A stretch of DNA of 64,000 bases from Aphelenchoides besseyi (Eukaryota > Nematoda > Chromadorea > Rhabditida > Aphelenchoididae), in the NCBI GenBank assembly GCA_024699855.1, contig JAMPIQ010000002.1, positions 1,550,001 through 1,614,000 of the forward strand. Direction: 5' to 3'. The notes beneath the pieces were generated by a model, which saw only the letters and a list, made by a program, of their open reading frames with translations, was not told where the DNA came from and searched no databases. Positions 36,587-48,034 of this stretch are shown here, one piece after another. The number at the start of each line of letters is the position of its first letter. Position 1 is the stretch's first letter. The position numbers and the translations under genes were made by a program.

Positions 36587-38098
36587 CAGTCCGCGACAAC
36601 TAAAAGTGCAGGCAACGGTTCGGTAAGTTCCCGGTCTCCAATCGAGACGAAATTTGGCACGTTTGTAGAGCAGTAGAAGCTCGTAAAATCAATACAAAAA
36701 TATTTTGATTCAAAGGCCAATCAACAAAACTGGGAGACTTTTTTCTTTTTGAGTCCGACAGCTAAAAGTGCAGGCGAATTTCAACTCGTTTTTCTTCTCT
36801 AATTAATGTTTTCTCGTGATTCTTCTTACTATTATATTGTTGCCCGTTAAAAGCTCTATTTAGTTGTCTTTTTAAAAATGCTTTCGGATCAACAACGGAA
36901 ACGAATTCGCGACTTATACGTTGAGATTGAGAATTGCGATAAAGTGGCCTCTCAAACGGGACATTCAATTCACACTGTTCTCAAAGTCCTCAAAGAAGTT
37001 CCGCGAAAGGTCCGCAAGTCTCCACCGATCAAAAAAAAACTAGACGAACAAACAATTTCGAAGATTCGTCGACATACGAACACCGAAGTGACCGCCGGCC
37101 GCCTTATAACCTCTTCTTCCATCAAGTCAGCGCTTAATTTGGACTGTTCAACACGCACAATTCAAAGAGTGTTATCGGACCTTGATTTTGTCTATGAAAT
37201 TCGACGCCAACAAATTCGTCTGACACCAGAGCACAAGCAAAATCGGTTGAAGTTCGCTGAGGAGATTCTCGACAATCACGTGGACGTTGATAAATGGGTT
37301 TTTAGTGACGAAAAGAAGTTCAACGGCGATGGTCCGGATCACCTCGGCACTTATGTCTTTAAAAACCGAACGAATACCGTCCGTGAGAAGAGACAAGCTG
37401 GGGGAATCGGAGTGATGATTTACGGAGCTGTGAGCCCGACGGGAAAACTGTTCGTGAAGGTCTGTCTCTATATTTCCAACTACCAATGCTTTTGTAAAGG
37501 TTGTGGATGGACGTTACAATTCTGAAAAGTACATTGAAGATCTCCGAAGTACGATTCTGCCGTGGTGCCGACGAGAGATGAAGAATCGAGATTTCAGTTA
37601 CCAGCAAGATAATTGTTCGATACATACATCCAGAGCTACAATGAACTTTTTAAACTCGGAACACGTTTCTACCATCAACTGGCCGTCTAAGAGTCCTGAT
37701 TTGAACATCATGGAAAATGTCTGGGCTTTGTTATGCCGCTTCGTATACTCGCACGGTCAGTTCAAGTCTAGACAGGCGCTCATCAACGCAATCAACTCAG
37801 CAGCTCGGCAATTTGATAGAAAAACAATTAAGGACCTCTATTTTTCATTTTACAAACGAATGCGAAAGGTTGTGCAAGCGGGTGGTGGAATTATCAAAAG
37901 TTGAAATTCGCCTGCACTTTTAGTTGTCGGACTCATAAATAAATAAAAATTTTTTCTCCGCAAACCGATTACTTTTCCAACTCTTTTTGGTGTCGTTGTA
38001 ACCGCCTTCTACTGCTCTACAAACGTGCCAAATTTTGTCTCGATTGGAGACCGGGAACTTACCGAACCGTTGCCTGCACTTTTAGTTGTCGCGGACTG
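36587..38098 (+). mobile_element. Tc1-like transposon with duplicated terminal repeats
   Basis: It is flanked by TA on both sides (36585-36586 and 38099-38100). Terminal inverted repeats of about 90 b begin CAGTCCGCGACAACTAAAAG. A second inverted pair lies inside (about 36753-36789 and 37900-37936) and repeats the CTAAAAGTGCAGGC core, giving the IR/DR layout seen in Tc3 and Sleeping Beauty-type elements. One transposase gene is present. It sits within Helitron unit 3. Confidence 0.88.
36878..37904 (+). CDS. Tc1-family DD34E transposase
   Basis: Two exons are joined by a 40-b intron (about 37460-37499). The N-terminal part is a paired-type helix-turn-helix pair (QQRKRIRDLYVEIENC, then SALNLDCSTRTIQRVL). 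The catalytic domain shows FSDEKKF, YQQDNCSIH and SPDLNIMENVW, i.e. Asp, Asp and Glu with the Tc1-like spacing. The frame is open throughout, about 340 residues, the normal size for Tc1 transposases, so the element may be or recently have been active. It would bind the inner and outer repeats and cut at TA. Confidence 0.92.
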
Positions 38099-38798
38099 TA
38101 CAATTGCGACTTCATATCAAAACTTTTGAATGAAATTAAAAATCTTCATTCGATGTTGTGCTCGTTCTGTGTGTCAGTGTCTATTTTGTTCGTCAAGTTT
38201 GTTTAAGACGTCTTGATGGCTAATTGAACTTGCTTTCAGTTGTGTTATCGTCTACAAAGGGAAAATACTACTTTCCGGGTAAGTGAAAATATCAGGTTGT
38301 TGTTTATGTTTGATGACATTTCAGGTTTATTTCGTTCGTCAAATTGTTCATTGAGTCGTAAAGTTGAACTCTGTAAATTGCCGTCAGCTTGCTACAACTC
38401 TTCGGTTTTTTGAGGTAAGATTATTCGCAACACATGTAAATGGCAGCGATTTTTTCAGACAAAAACGACCATTAATCGTTGAGTCGTTTCTACTGCGACT
38501 TCAACTTTGTTCAAGCGACTCACGTCGCAAAATTTTTGTTTTGGTTCAAGTCATTCGTTGCAAGTGACGCAGCAACGTCTTAGTTGTCAAAAATTCGTGA
38601 CCAGTGGCGCGGTTACGTCTTATACAAGGTGCCATTAAAGACAATTTTGGTGGCGCGAAATTGTCAAACTTTGATAGCTTAATCTTGATCACACTTTATA
38701 TAACATAAATTAGTCATACACAAGTATTTTGGTCATTTCAATTCTGTTTTTGTTTGTGTTTATAAACTTTGACTGTCATTACGTTGAATCAATAAAAA

Positions 38799-41700
38799 AT
38801 GCCTAAACGAAGAATCCAATTGACTGAGGAAGAGAAGAAAGAACAGGAAGTAGAAAGAAAACGTAAGAATCGTGAACGTATGCAGAAGGTAAGAGCAGAA
38901 CAGAAAGCAGCTAAACGGCAACTCACAAACCCACCGGTCAATAGAACCGAAATCGCGCAAGCATCAAAAATACAAGTTCAAATCGCCGGAAGTGCTCAAG
39001 AAACATCCACAGAACCCCAATCAACTGCATCTCCAGACATATTACACCAAATGTCGATTGTCAATATCAACACCGAAGAACCGATGCTCACTATCGAACC
39101 AGTTCTGGGCAACAAATTCGGCACTCATTGTCAATCGAATGAAGTCTGTGAAGCTGCTCGAAGCGAATGTCAAATGTCCAGGTTGCAACTACCGAACATG
39201 GAGAACATTAGTGAATGGATCGATTTTGAATCAATTGTTTTTGGTCTATTAAACTTGATTGCTAACAGTTTATTGAAAGTTGGGTTAATGTCGATGTCCT
39301 TTTGGACCGATTTTACTATCGTACAGCCGAACCGAATCCATTGAAGTACTTGATTGTCAAACCACCAATAGATCCAAACGAAGATGTTTATTTGCTGATC
39401 CCGATTCAAAACAGTGGACACTACGTTTTGGCAGTGATGGAGAAGAAGGCGTTCAGTGATCATTGTATTCTACATTATTGCGATTCACTTCACCATCCCG
39501 TTTCTCAAAGTGTATATTCGCTGATCTATTCAATCTACAGTCAATTTTTCACTCGTTGGGGGTTGGTTTGAATTCAAGCTCGCAAATGTTCTTGAACGAC
39601 ATTGGATACCAAAGTGATTTGCAACAAGATGGATGTAATTGTGCTGCTTATGTTGTTTCTAACGCCGTAAATTTCTTTGAGAATAAACATCGACATTCGA
39701 ATGGAATTTTTTTGAACAAGTTAAACGAAGACGGTTTCGAGAAACGCTTGAATCTGTTTGATACGCTGGAGGCTTTGTTTACATCCGTTCGTAATGTCAA
39801 TCAAAGTGACAATAGTGAACCGATGGAACAATCTGAATCGATTGAAGTTGTAAAACGAAATGAATGCTGATAAACGTCAAAAGCGTCTACAACAATTTCG
39901 CAATAGCCAAACAAAAAAAACGTAGTTTAGAATCTGAAGAACAGCGAGCTGATAGGTTAAAACAACAGAAAGAACGTCAAAATGACTTTCGTACAACAGA
40001 ATCAGACCAACAGAAAGCTGATCGTTTGAACAAGGACAAATTGCAACATCAACAACAACGAATAGTGGCAAAGCAAAAACAAGTTCAATCGAATGTTGCT
40101 GCAATTCCAACCAATGTTCCAGTTCATCGATTAAGTAAAATGAACGTTGAATGCGAATGTGAAGCTTTGCATTTCGAAGAAGAACGAGTTGGTAATAAGC
40201 GAACCTTCAACGATTGCTGTAATCATGGAAAGATCAGTTTTCCAGACTTACCGGCATTACCACAAGAGTTGGAAGATCTGTTCACTGAGAAACATCCACT
40301 GTCGAAGAACTTTTTGGAAAACATTCGCAAGTACAATTCGGCTAACAGTTTTGCAGCTTTCAACGTTAAGATGCGATCGTTTGCAAATCCCGGTCCATAC
40401 TGTTTCTCGATTCAAGGCCAAATCTGCTATGAGATCGACGAAAGTGTAAGTGCACCAGCTGATCGAAAATACGGCCAATTGTTCTTTTCTGATCCCGCTG
40501 AAGCAGTTGATCGACGATTAAACACATCAACTGGAACTAAAAAAGAACTAATGGAGTTGTTGGACAAGTTGATACGAGAACACAATCCACACGCCCAAAT
40601 GCACATGATAATGAATGAGTTGATGAAAGAAGAAGAGAACGCTGGCCGACCTGTTGAAAATGTGCAAATGTCGTTCAAAATGCGACCCGGTTATGATCCG
40701 AACCGTTTCAACGAACCAACTGTCGACGAAATCGGCGCCGTTTTTACAACCGACGCTTCTGGAGATATGCGTGAAATGTCCTTAGTCATCCAATTGAAAG
40801 ACGAACCATCACCACGAGTTCTAAGTTCATTGAGCCCATTTGCCACTTCCTGGTTGTACCCACTGTTCTTCCCTAAAGGAACTCTTGGATGGTCAATTGA
40901 TATGACGAAAATAAACGCAAACAAACATACCCGACTAACTCGTGCTGAATTCCATAGTTATCGGCTGGCCATTCGAAAAAACTCCAAAAGTCGAATTCAT
41001 TACGGTAAGAAACTGTTCCAACAGTTCGTCGTGGATTCGTACGTTCAAGTCGAAAGCGATCGCATAAAATGGATTCGAATGAACCAAAAGCAACTAAAAA
41101 CAATTCACTATCATGAACTGCACGCAAGTCTGAACAAACTCGGTCAAAAACTGGATCGCGCTATTGGAAGAATACACATTTTGCCATCGACTCACTTCGG
41201 CTCACCACGTTTTATGCGTGAAAACTACCAGGATGCAATGGCAATAGTTTTGAACAACGGAAACCCGGATCTGTTCATTACCATGACATGCGATGCACTT
41301 TGGCCGGAAATCGTACAAACCATCAATGAAACCATCGTCCTCGGCGCCAAACAAACAGCTAGTGATCGTCCGGATATCGTTGCGCGTGTCTTCGCCCTGA
41401 AAGTAGAAGCAATTATTGACGACTTGGTGAAGAAACAAATTTTCGGTGAACCGAAATGTTATGTTTACGTGACTGAGTTCCAGAAACGCGGACTTCCACA
41501 TATTCACTGCTTAGTAAGTCTGAAAGATGGACAGAAGTTCTTGCAACCAAAAAACATCGACAATTACTTCAGCGCCGAATTGCCGCCAGAATCGGATCCG
41601 GAACTGTTAGAATTGGTGAGCAAGTACATGATCCATCGAGTTTGTGGCGACAAAAACCCCAGCGCTCCATGCATGATCAAGGGAAAGTGTCGACACAAGT

Positions 41701-42606
41701 TCCCGAAACAGTTTTTGGAAGAAACGAAAGTCAACGAAAACGGTTATCCATTTCTGAAGCGACCGAACAACGGACGCACTATTGAAATCAAAGGTGTGAA
41801 GTATGATAACCGCCGAGTCGTTCCACATAGTTGGTACCTTTTGAAGCGCTATCGATGCCATATCAACGTTGAAATTGTGAGCTCCATTAAGAATGTCAAG
41901 TACCTTTACAAATACACTTACAAAGGTTATGACGCCGCTTCTTTGGAACTCCAATCATCCGGCAATATTAATCACGATGAAATCAAAGACCACATTGACG
42001 GTCGTTACGTCGGTCCTGTCGAAGCATGTTATCGGATCCTGAAGTTAAAAATGCACGATAAGAGCCACCACGTTGAACGATTGCCAATCCATTTGGAAAA
42101 CCAACAAGCCGTCTACATCGAAGAAGATTGCGATGCTGAAAAAGCGAAAAAAGCAATGGAAAAGAAAACCAAACTGATGGACTATTTTACCTTAAATGAA
42201 CGTGATTCAAACGCGCGCCAACTTTTGTATTCTGAAATCCCAACTCATTACTCATGGAAATCAGTTAAAGTACTCACCAACCAAAACACCGAAACGGTCA
42301 ATCAATGGGAACCAAGAGTACGAAGCAGCAATACCATCGGTCGGATGTATGCAATTAGTCCAAGTCAAGGTGATTTGTGGCACTTACGTCTTTTGCTTCG
42401 ACACGTCAAAGGTGCGAAAAGTTTCCAAGAATTGCGAACAGTTGACGGAACTGAATATCAAAATAATGGAGAAGCATGTCTGGCATTGGGTTTGATAGAA
42501 GATGATGAAGAGTATGTAAAATGTATGGAAGAAGCAGTTAAGGTGTTGATGCCACGAAAATTACGTACTCTGTTTGCCAACATACTCATTCATTGCAACC
42601 CAGCCG
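38799..42606 (+). pseudogene. Helitron Rep/helicase (copy 3), partial at assembly gap and frameshifted
   Basis: This is homologous to copies 1 and 2: MPKRRIQLTEEEKK start, C48-like region (GHYVLAVME, QQDGCNCAAYV), zinc region, HUH HIHC and YLYKYTYKG. One-base shifts occur near 39312 (T run), 39557 (G run), 39861 and 39919 (A run). The sequence ends inside ILIHCNPA, about 70 residues before the helicase start, where the N run begins. The sequence after the gap has no helicase, so roughly 1.5 kb of coding sequence is presumably missing from the assembly. The leader of units 1 and 2 is not conserved here. Confidence 0.85.
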
Positions 42607-42706
42607 NNNNNNNNNNNNNNNNNNNNNNNNNNNNNNNNNNNNNNNNNNNNNNNNNNNNNNNNNNNNNNNNNNNNNNNNNNNNNNNNNNNNNNNNNNNNNN
42701 NNNNNN
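42607..42706. other. Assembly gap of 100 N
   Basis: Exactly 100 N, the usual placeholder length, so the true gap size is unknown. It falls within the repeated Rep/helicase gene. Confidence 0.98.
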
Positions 42707-42982
42707 TGATCGTGTGTGTGTTTTCAACCAATAAAATGCATTTTTTCCCTATTGAAAAGTTTGTATACGTTAGTTTTGATTGTATAATGAGATGTATTGC
42801 AAGAATAAAGATCCTCCTTTTCCTCACTAACAACAAATGCGCCGCGTCTCTCTATTTTTAGTGTCCGGAGAGCGACCGCATTCGTGCAGCGTTTTTTTTG
42901 AATGAGCGCTCTATGCAAATTTGTTCATAACCAATCAACACCGTACACGTTTCAAATTTTGATCACGTGGAAAATCGAAAGG

Positions 42983-42990
42983 TATAAAAG
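42983..42990 (+). promoter_or_regulatory. TATAAAAG box of the zinc-finger/repeat gene
   Basis: TATAAAAG after GGAAAATCGAAAGG. It is followed by a 5' leader and intron-like sequence up to the ATG at 43281; the first exon may start at the ATG near 43076 instead. Confidence 0.5.
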
Positions 42991-43280
42991 CAGAAGATTT
43001 TCACGTCAAAACCGATCGACCACAAATTTTTACTCTTTTTGTTTCGCATTCTTAGAACCGACTTCTAGAAAGGTCATGAAAATTGCGTTTCAAAATCGCG
43101 ACAACGTTTTTTCTCGTTGCGTATTATCTCTGGCGATGGGTCGCTTAATGTAGGGAATTTCATTTGGTCGATGTTGACAGTGCGACGTTCGTTTCGAGTG
43201 TTTTTTTCTTAGCGTTCGTTTGTATTCGTATTTACAGGCTCGGTTTAACGCTCTTATGTTTCAGATTACCAATTTGTGAA

Positions 43281-44953
43281 ATGAGCCACCGTCGACGACT
43301 ACTGTTCGGCAACTCCGCCAACGCAACAAACGACGACGGACCAACGACGTCGAAGCGCCTGAAAATGTAAGTTCGAATATTTTATCCTTGATTGACATTG
43401 CTTTTTCAGGATCGATGTCGAGTATGATAACACCGATTCTAATACGAACAACAAGAACCGGCTCGACAACCACGAGTCGGAGGCCATTTGTATCGAAACC
43501 AAACCAGACGACCAATTCGTGAACGTGGATTCCAATGATGAGTGAGTTTTACACATTTGCTTCTTTTGATGATTTTATTCGTATTTTTAGGCCCCAACTT
43601 GTGGACGGTGGAAACGTATTTTGGTCGCATATTCGCGAACTTGTGTCAGTTCCGCCGGTACGTGGAATAGAATTGTAAAGTTTGATGTTTGTTATCAGGA
43701 TGAAGAACCGACAAACTATCTACACCGAATCATCGGATCGTCGAATTACTTAATCGTTGACCTGAACCAACTCGAGAACGCCAAAAAACTCACTGGTCCA
43801 TCGCGAACGTTAGCGATGTTGAAGTCCATCTATAACGATGGTACGACCGCGTTTCGACAACTCGAAAACCGCGCGCACGAGTATAAACAGCAGCCGTCGG
43901 AGTGTCTCAGCGAATCTTCGAAATGGTTGAGGGAGCGGCGAGATGTTCTCTCAATGATCCAACTGGCGAATTTCAATACGGGCCATTGGAAGGAAATGGT
44001 TTACAACTCGTTCAGAATCGAGTTTATTTTACACGATAACAAACACATGTTTACTCCGGATGGGTACTCTGCGAGCGCTGGTGCTTCGAACGATCACTAC
44101 GCACACCTGCCGAAGTTTATCACATACGACGACGAAGAGCTTAAACAAGTTTTCCAACTCGTTTACAATGCATTGACTAACCCATGCGTCGTTGAACCAT
44201 TTAATGTAAGTTTAATAGGGAACTGAAGACCTAATGGTCATGTTTCAGGGTTGGAAATGCCATAAATGTACCTGTCGGTTTACTACTCGATATCTTTGGG
44301 CTCAGCATCTGGAGGGCGTACACTCGGTTGAAATCGACGTAATTGTGGAAGACGTCAGTGCGTTAAGGTGGTCAATGTACAAATCTCGAATTGAGAGCGC
44401 TGGGTTTTCTCAAAAGCGGATTATAATCGACGGCAAGTGGGGTCAGCGTTTTGTCAAACAAGATCCCAATTCGAGCACCGGACAATTGTTGGTGTTTACC
44501 GGATTCGACAAAAAGACTGGAGAACCCATAACGACGCCGTACGATCCCGCAGCGAATGCAGACGACAAAGTTGAAACGTACGAAACACGACTGAAGAGCG
44601 CTGGGTTTTCTCAAAAGCGGATTATAATCGACGGCAAGTGGGGTCAGCGTTTTGTCAAACAAGATCCCAATTCGAGCACCGGACAATTGTTGGTGTATAC
44701 CGGAACCGACAAGAAGACTGGCGAGTTTCAGACGACGCCGTACGATCCCGCAGCGAATGCAGACGACAAAGTTGAAACGTACGAAACACGACTGAAGAGC
44801 GCTGGGTTTTCTAAACGGCAAATTGCATTGGACGGCAAGAAGGTTTATCGTTTTGTCAAACAAGATCCCAATTCGAGCACCGGACAATTGTTGGTGTATA
44901 CCGGAACCGACAAGAAGACTGGCGAGTTTCAGACGACGCCGTACGATACATAA
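43281..44953 (+). CDS. Helitron accessory gene: zinc-finger protein with three 67-residue repeats
   Basis: Exons join by introns near 43368-43409, 43542-43590, 43657-43697 and 44206-44248, giving about 480 residues with no stop. The N-terminus is basic (SHRRRLLFG). A globular region of about 190 residues follows (GSSNYLIVDLNQ, YAHLPKFITYDDEELKQV). It leads to a C2H2-type finger (CHKCTCRFTTRYLWAQHLEGVH) split from it by an intron. The last 200 residues are three tandem repeats of 67 residues (201 b) built around SAGFSQKRIIIDGKWGQRFV. The globular region and finger align by eye with the minus-strand protein at 50149-53277, which also lies in a Helitron-like element. No known family is recognised. 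DNA binding through the finger is a fair inference; the repeats have no assigned role. Confidence 0.6.
44377..44946 (+). repeat. Three in-frame tandem repeats, 201-b period
   Basis: CTGGGTTTTCT recurs at 44400, 44601 and 44802, exactly 201 b apart. Units 1 and 2 share the long FSQKRIIIDGK section base for base. Units 2 and 3 share the VYTGTDKKTGEF section, so the array looks recently shuffled by unequal exchange. Confidence 0.9.
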
Positions 44954-45064
44954 GGTAAAAGCGGTTGACGTTGGACTTATTATTTTTGATTTTAGGTTTT
45001 CATGTGTCAATTCGCGCGGTGTTTCTTCTATTCAGTTCTGTCGCAACCCGAAACTGTAATGACA

Positions 45065-45092
45065 GAACGCCAAGGCGGCGTTCGCGTCCTTG
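45065..45092 (+). repeat. Candidate 3' hairpin and CTTG end of Helitron unit 3
   Basis: A 7-bp stem with a 5-base loop, then a 9-base tail ending CTTG and followed by T. The layout matches the ends of units 1 and 2, but the stem sequence is different. Confidence 0.5.
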
Positions 45093-45474
45093 TTGTTAAC
45101 ATGCGTTATTGTAGTTTGGTTTTTTATTGTTATTTATTGTTCGTCTAATAAACCTCGCCGGTAACCTACGACGACAGAACAAGTTCGTTGATCGTGTGTC
45201 GAGATGGATGTCCGCAACGGACACAAAACGTCGATTCGTTTCATTTGATCGGATCGATTGGCGGATCGGCGGCTTCTCGCCTTTTTGCTCCGCGATTTCT
45301 TTTGCTGTTTGTAATTCGTTTTGATTGTTTCTTGCTTTGTCGCATCTTTGAAGTTTTCATCCGCGAGCATTTCCCTTCAAAGCCAATTGCTGCAAACAAA
45401 CACGCGGGTTCCACCTTTTTATTCCTTCGAGTTTACGTAAAGAAACTTTTATTGAAAAGGAACTGCACTCAAAG
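45093..45474. other. Short intergenic stretch
   Basis: No gene seen. It lies between the proposed end of Helitron unit 3 and the 3' end of the Ly6-like gene. A minus-strand open frame here shows no domain. Confidence 0.4.
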
Positions 45475-46097
45475 TTAAGAGGCGAATTGAACGAGAACGT
45501 AAGACACGATCGAGAACAAAAGAACTCCACTGCCCACTGCCATTTGTCCCATCGCTCCGTTACACCTAAAAACACGAATTTATCAATTTTTTTTGGCCAT
45601 GCCACTTATAGATTGGAGTTACACGCACACGATCGACTATTATAAGCATCGGTCCAACATCCTGTCTCGTGATGCCACTGTACTCCCTGAACATCAGCCA
45701 AACATCCCTCAAAAATAAATGCATATTTTAGCCTTGCTACTTCTATATCTTACTTTCAACATAACACCATTATATTGTTCAATTTTAACACAGGAAGCGT
45801 CTGAAATTGAAATAACTAATTGATCATTTTGGACAATCGATTAGCCAACTTGATTGAACGAAGTTCTAATTGTAATCAAAGCATTGATCGCATTTGAACC
45901 AATTGAACTTCTAAATCTAATGACTACTCACCGGCGTAGCAGGTCATTTGTGTTTTTGGTTTATGGCAAGAAACGTCAAAACCGACGTGTTGACCGCTTG
46001 TATCGCAAGTGTAACAGTTAAGAGGCTTCGCTGCATCAGCCATAGAGTTCAAAACAAGCAGCACTGCAGTGCACAACACAAATGTTTTGGGTTGCAT
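45475..46097 (-). CDS. GPI-anchored Ly6/uPAR (three-finger) domain protein
   Basis: The start at 46097 gives a signal peptide (MQPKTFVLCTAVLLVLNSMA) right before LNCYTCDTSGQ, the usual N-terminal CYxC of the Ly6 fold. Four exons: introns near 45933-45798, 45752-45711 (AAA|GTAAG) and 45630-45570. The last junction regenerates SCACNGAMG, the C-terminal CxCN motif. The protein ends in a hydrophobic stretch (VLLFSIVSYVLVQF) suited to GPI attachment. Ly6 proteins are surface modulators of receptors or channels; the partner is unknown. The length of about 140 residues is typical. A start 30 b upstream is open but would bury the signal peptide. Confidence 0.75.
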
Positions 46098-46673
46098 TTC
46101 GGGTTTCGAGCTAAACATACGATTCATAAGCTTCGATATTTCGATTCACGTAATAGCGCAAACTGATGGAAAACTTCCACGAGTCCTAAAGCTAAAATCT
46201 AATTGAGAATCAAAACAAGAAAATTGGTGGGCTGATAATCAGAAATGAACGTTCTTTTTATCGTTTCGCGTTGACATCACCAACGAAGCGTCAACAATTG
46301 CTGGTTATAAGCGAAATCAACGGTGTTTTACGACAATGAGTGTCGTTAATAGCTGCGCCTTTAAGTGCAATGAAAGACCGCAAGCCAATCTCATGGCTGT
46401 GGAATTAGTCAGAGGTAGAGAGCTTAATATCGTCCAAAGAATTTGCAATGTGAAGACAACCAGTGCCTTTAAATGCCTGTTTTCTGCTGACTCTTAGGAC
46501 GCCCACGGTTGTTAAAGTTTTTATCAATGTTAACAAACAAAAACAGACGAAAGCTTTCGACGGGTTTGCCACTCCTTATTCGACTCACTCACCAACAACA
46601 ATCGTTTCTTAACTCCCGTTAACTCTCGACCTTTGATGTCTTCTTCCGACTGACTCACAAACATTTACGGTTA
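46098..46673. other. Intergenic
   Basis: No exon chain seen. It would hold the promoter of the minus-strand Ly6-like gene. Confidence 0.4.
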
Positions 46674-47955
46674 GTGAGTCACACCGAAAAGATGTCCATG
46701 TTCTTTTTATTTTGTTTCGCTGAGAACATGGATCGAAAAATCGAAAGCTGGTTGGGACGAGTTATCGTACAAAATTGGTTGAGTGTTCGATTGGAGTTCG
46801 TAACCAATTGTCTTTGTGGTTTCTTCGTGCTTCTCGCCGTTTATTTTACGACCACCGAATGGATAACTGTCGGCATGATGGCCGTGATTCTGAAGAACTG
46901 CACAAGCGTAAGCGTAATTTTGGGCTCAAAAGGAGCATTTGATTTAGTTGTCCAATTACTTTACTCAAAGCGCTGAAATGTACGCCAAAGGAAAAAAGGC
47001 TGCAATGTCCATGGAGCGACTAAACGATTACGTAAAAATGAACGCTGAACCGATTTGGCAAACTCCAAATCAATTGACAGTAACACCCGTTTCCCGTAGC
47101 ATTGAATTCCGAAACGTTTCTCTTCGTTACGGAGATTCTGAGAAAAATCCGTTGGTTCTACGGAATCTAAGTTTTCGAATTGAAAGTGGAGAAAAAGTCG
47201 GTGTTGTTGGGCGTACAGGAGCCGGTAAGTGATTGATTAGACGATGCAAGGCAGATGTTAGAACGTTCAGGGAAAACATCAATCACTTCGATACTCTTCC
47301 GACTTGTTGAAGCGACCGAAGGCGAAGTTTTGATTGGTGAGATCGACTATCGCCATTATGGTCCACAATTACGAGAACTATTGACGATTATACCACAAGT
47401 AAACTCGCTAGTTTGAGCTTGTAATTATTACGTTTTTAGGATCCCATTTTGTTCTATGGAACAATTCGTTCTAATTTGGATCCTTGAAATCGAATGGATG
47501 ATACGAGACTGCGTTCTGCTTTACACAAAGCCCACATTTTGAATTACGTTGATTCATTAAACGGTGGTTTGGAGCACGAGATAACTGAAGACGGTCAGAC
47601 GTTCAGGTTATTCATCACCAGTTCCCTTAATCTCAAAGTTTTTAGTGTCGGTCAACGACAACTCTTGTGTTTGGCTCGAGCATTGCTGCGTAGATCCCAG
47701 TTTTTGATACTCGACGAAGCGACTGCATCCGTGGACTTGGAGACTGATCGTTTGATTCAGAAGACAATCCGAGAGAATTTTTCCGCCTCAACAATTCTAA
47801 CTATTGCACATCGATTAGACACAATTCGGGACTTTGACCGTGTAATGGTCATGGAGCAGGGACGGTTGGTTGAATTCGATCGAATCGATCGACTTCTGAA
47901 GAACAAAAACAGTCGATTTGCTCGAATGGTGAGAGCGAGTCATGGGGCGTTTTGA
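46674..47955 (+). pseudogene. Truncated ABCC (MRP-type) transporter, second half only, with an in-frame stop
   Basis: Only the last transmembrane segments (NWLSVRLEFVTNCLCGFFVL) and the second nucleotide-binding domain remain. Exons join well: an intron near 46909-46948, then one inside the Walker A motif (GRTGAG|KTS, intron about 47226-47271), then near 47399-47440 and 47608-47646. The signature is atypical (SVGQRQLLCLARALL), Walker B LILDEATASVD is intact, and the switch IAHRLDTI is intact. A TGA interrupts RSNLDP*NRMDD at about 47486. The upstream three quarters of an MRP (about 1,000 residues) is absent on this strand nearby. It is most likely a partial duplicate that no longer makes a transporter. 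Confidence 0.75.
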
Positions 47956-48034
47956 AAATCTTGTTGTTCAAATACGTTGATTATAAACAGTTTATGATTG
48001 AACAACATTTATGTACAGACACTCAAAACAACAC

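Larger units (their letters stand above)
35096..45092 (+). mobile_element. Helitron-like unit 3 (with internal Tc1 insertion and assembly gap)
   Basis: It starts TCCCTATAAAAAAAGCGAGG next to the end of unit 2. The proposed 3' end is a 7-bp hairpin at 45065-45083 (stem GAACGCC/GGCGTTC, loop AAGGC), then GCGTC and CTTG at 45089-45092, followed by host T. It carries an OB-fold gene, a Rep/helicase gene cut by the gap, and a zinc-finger/repeat gene. The different hairpin sequence and gene order mean it could also be two merged elements. Confidence 0.6.
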
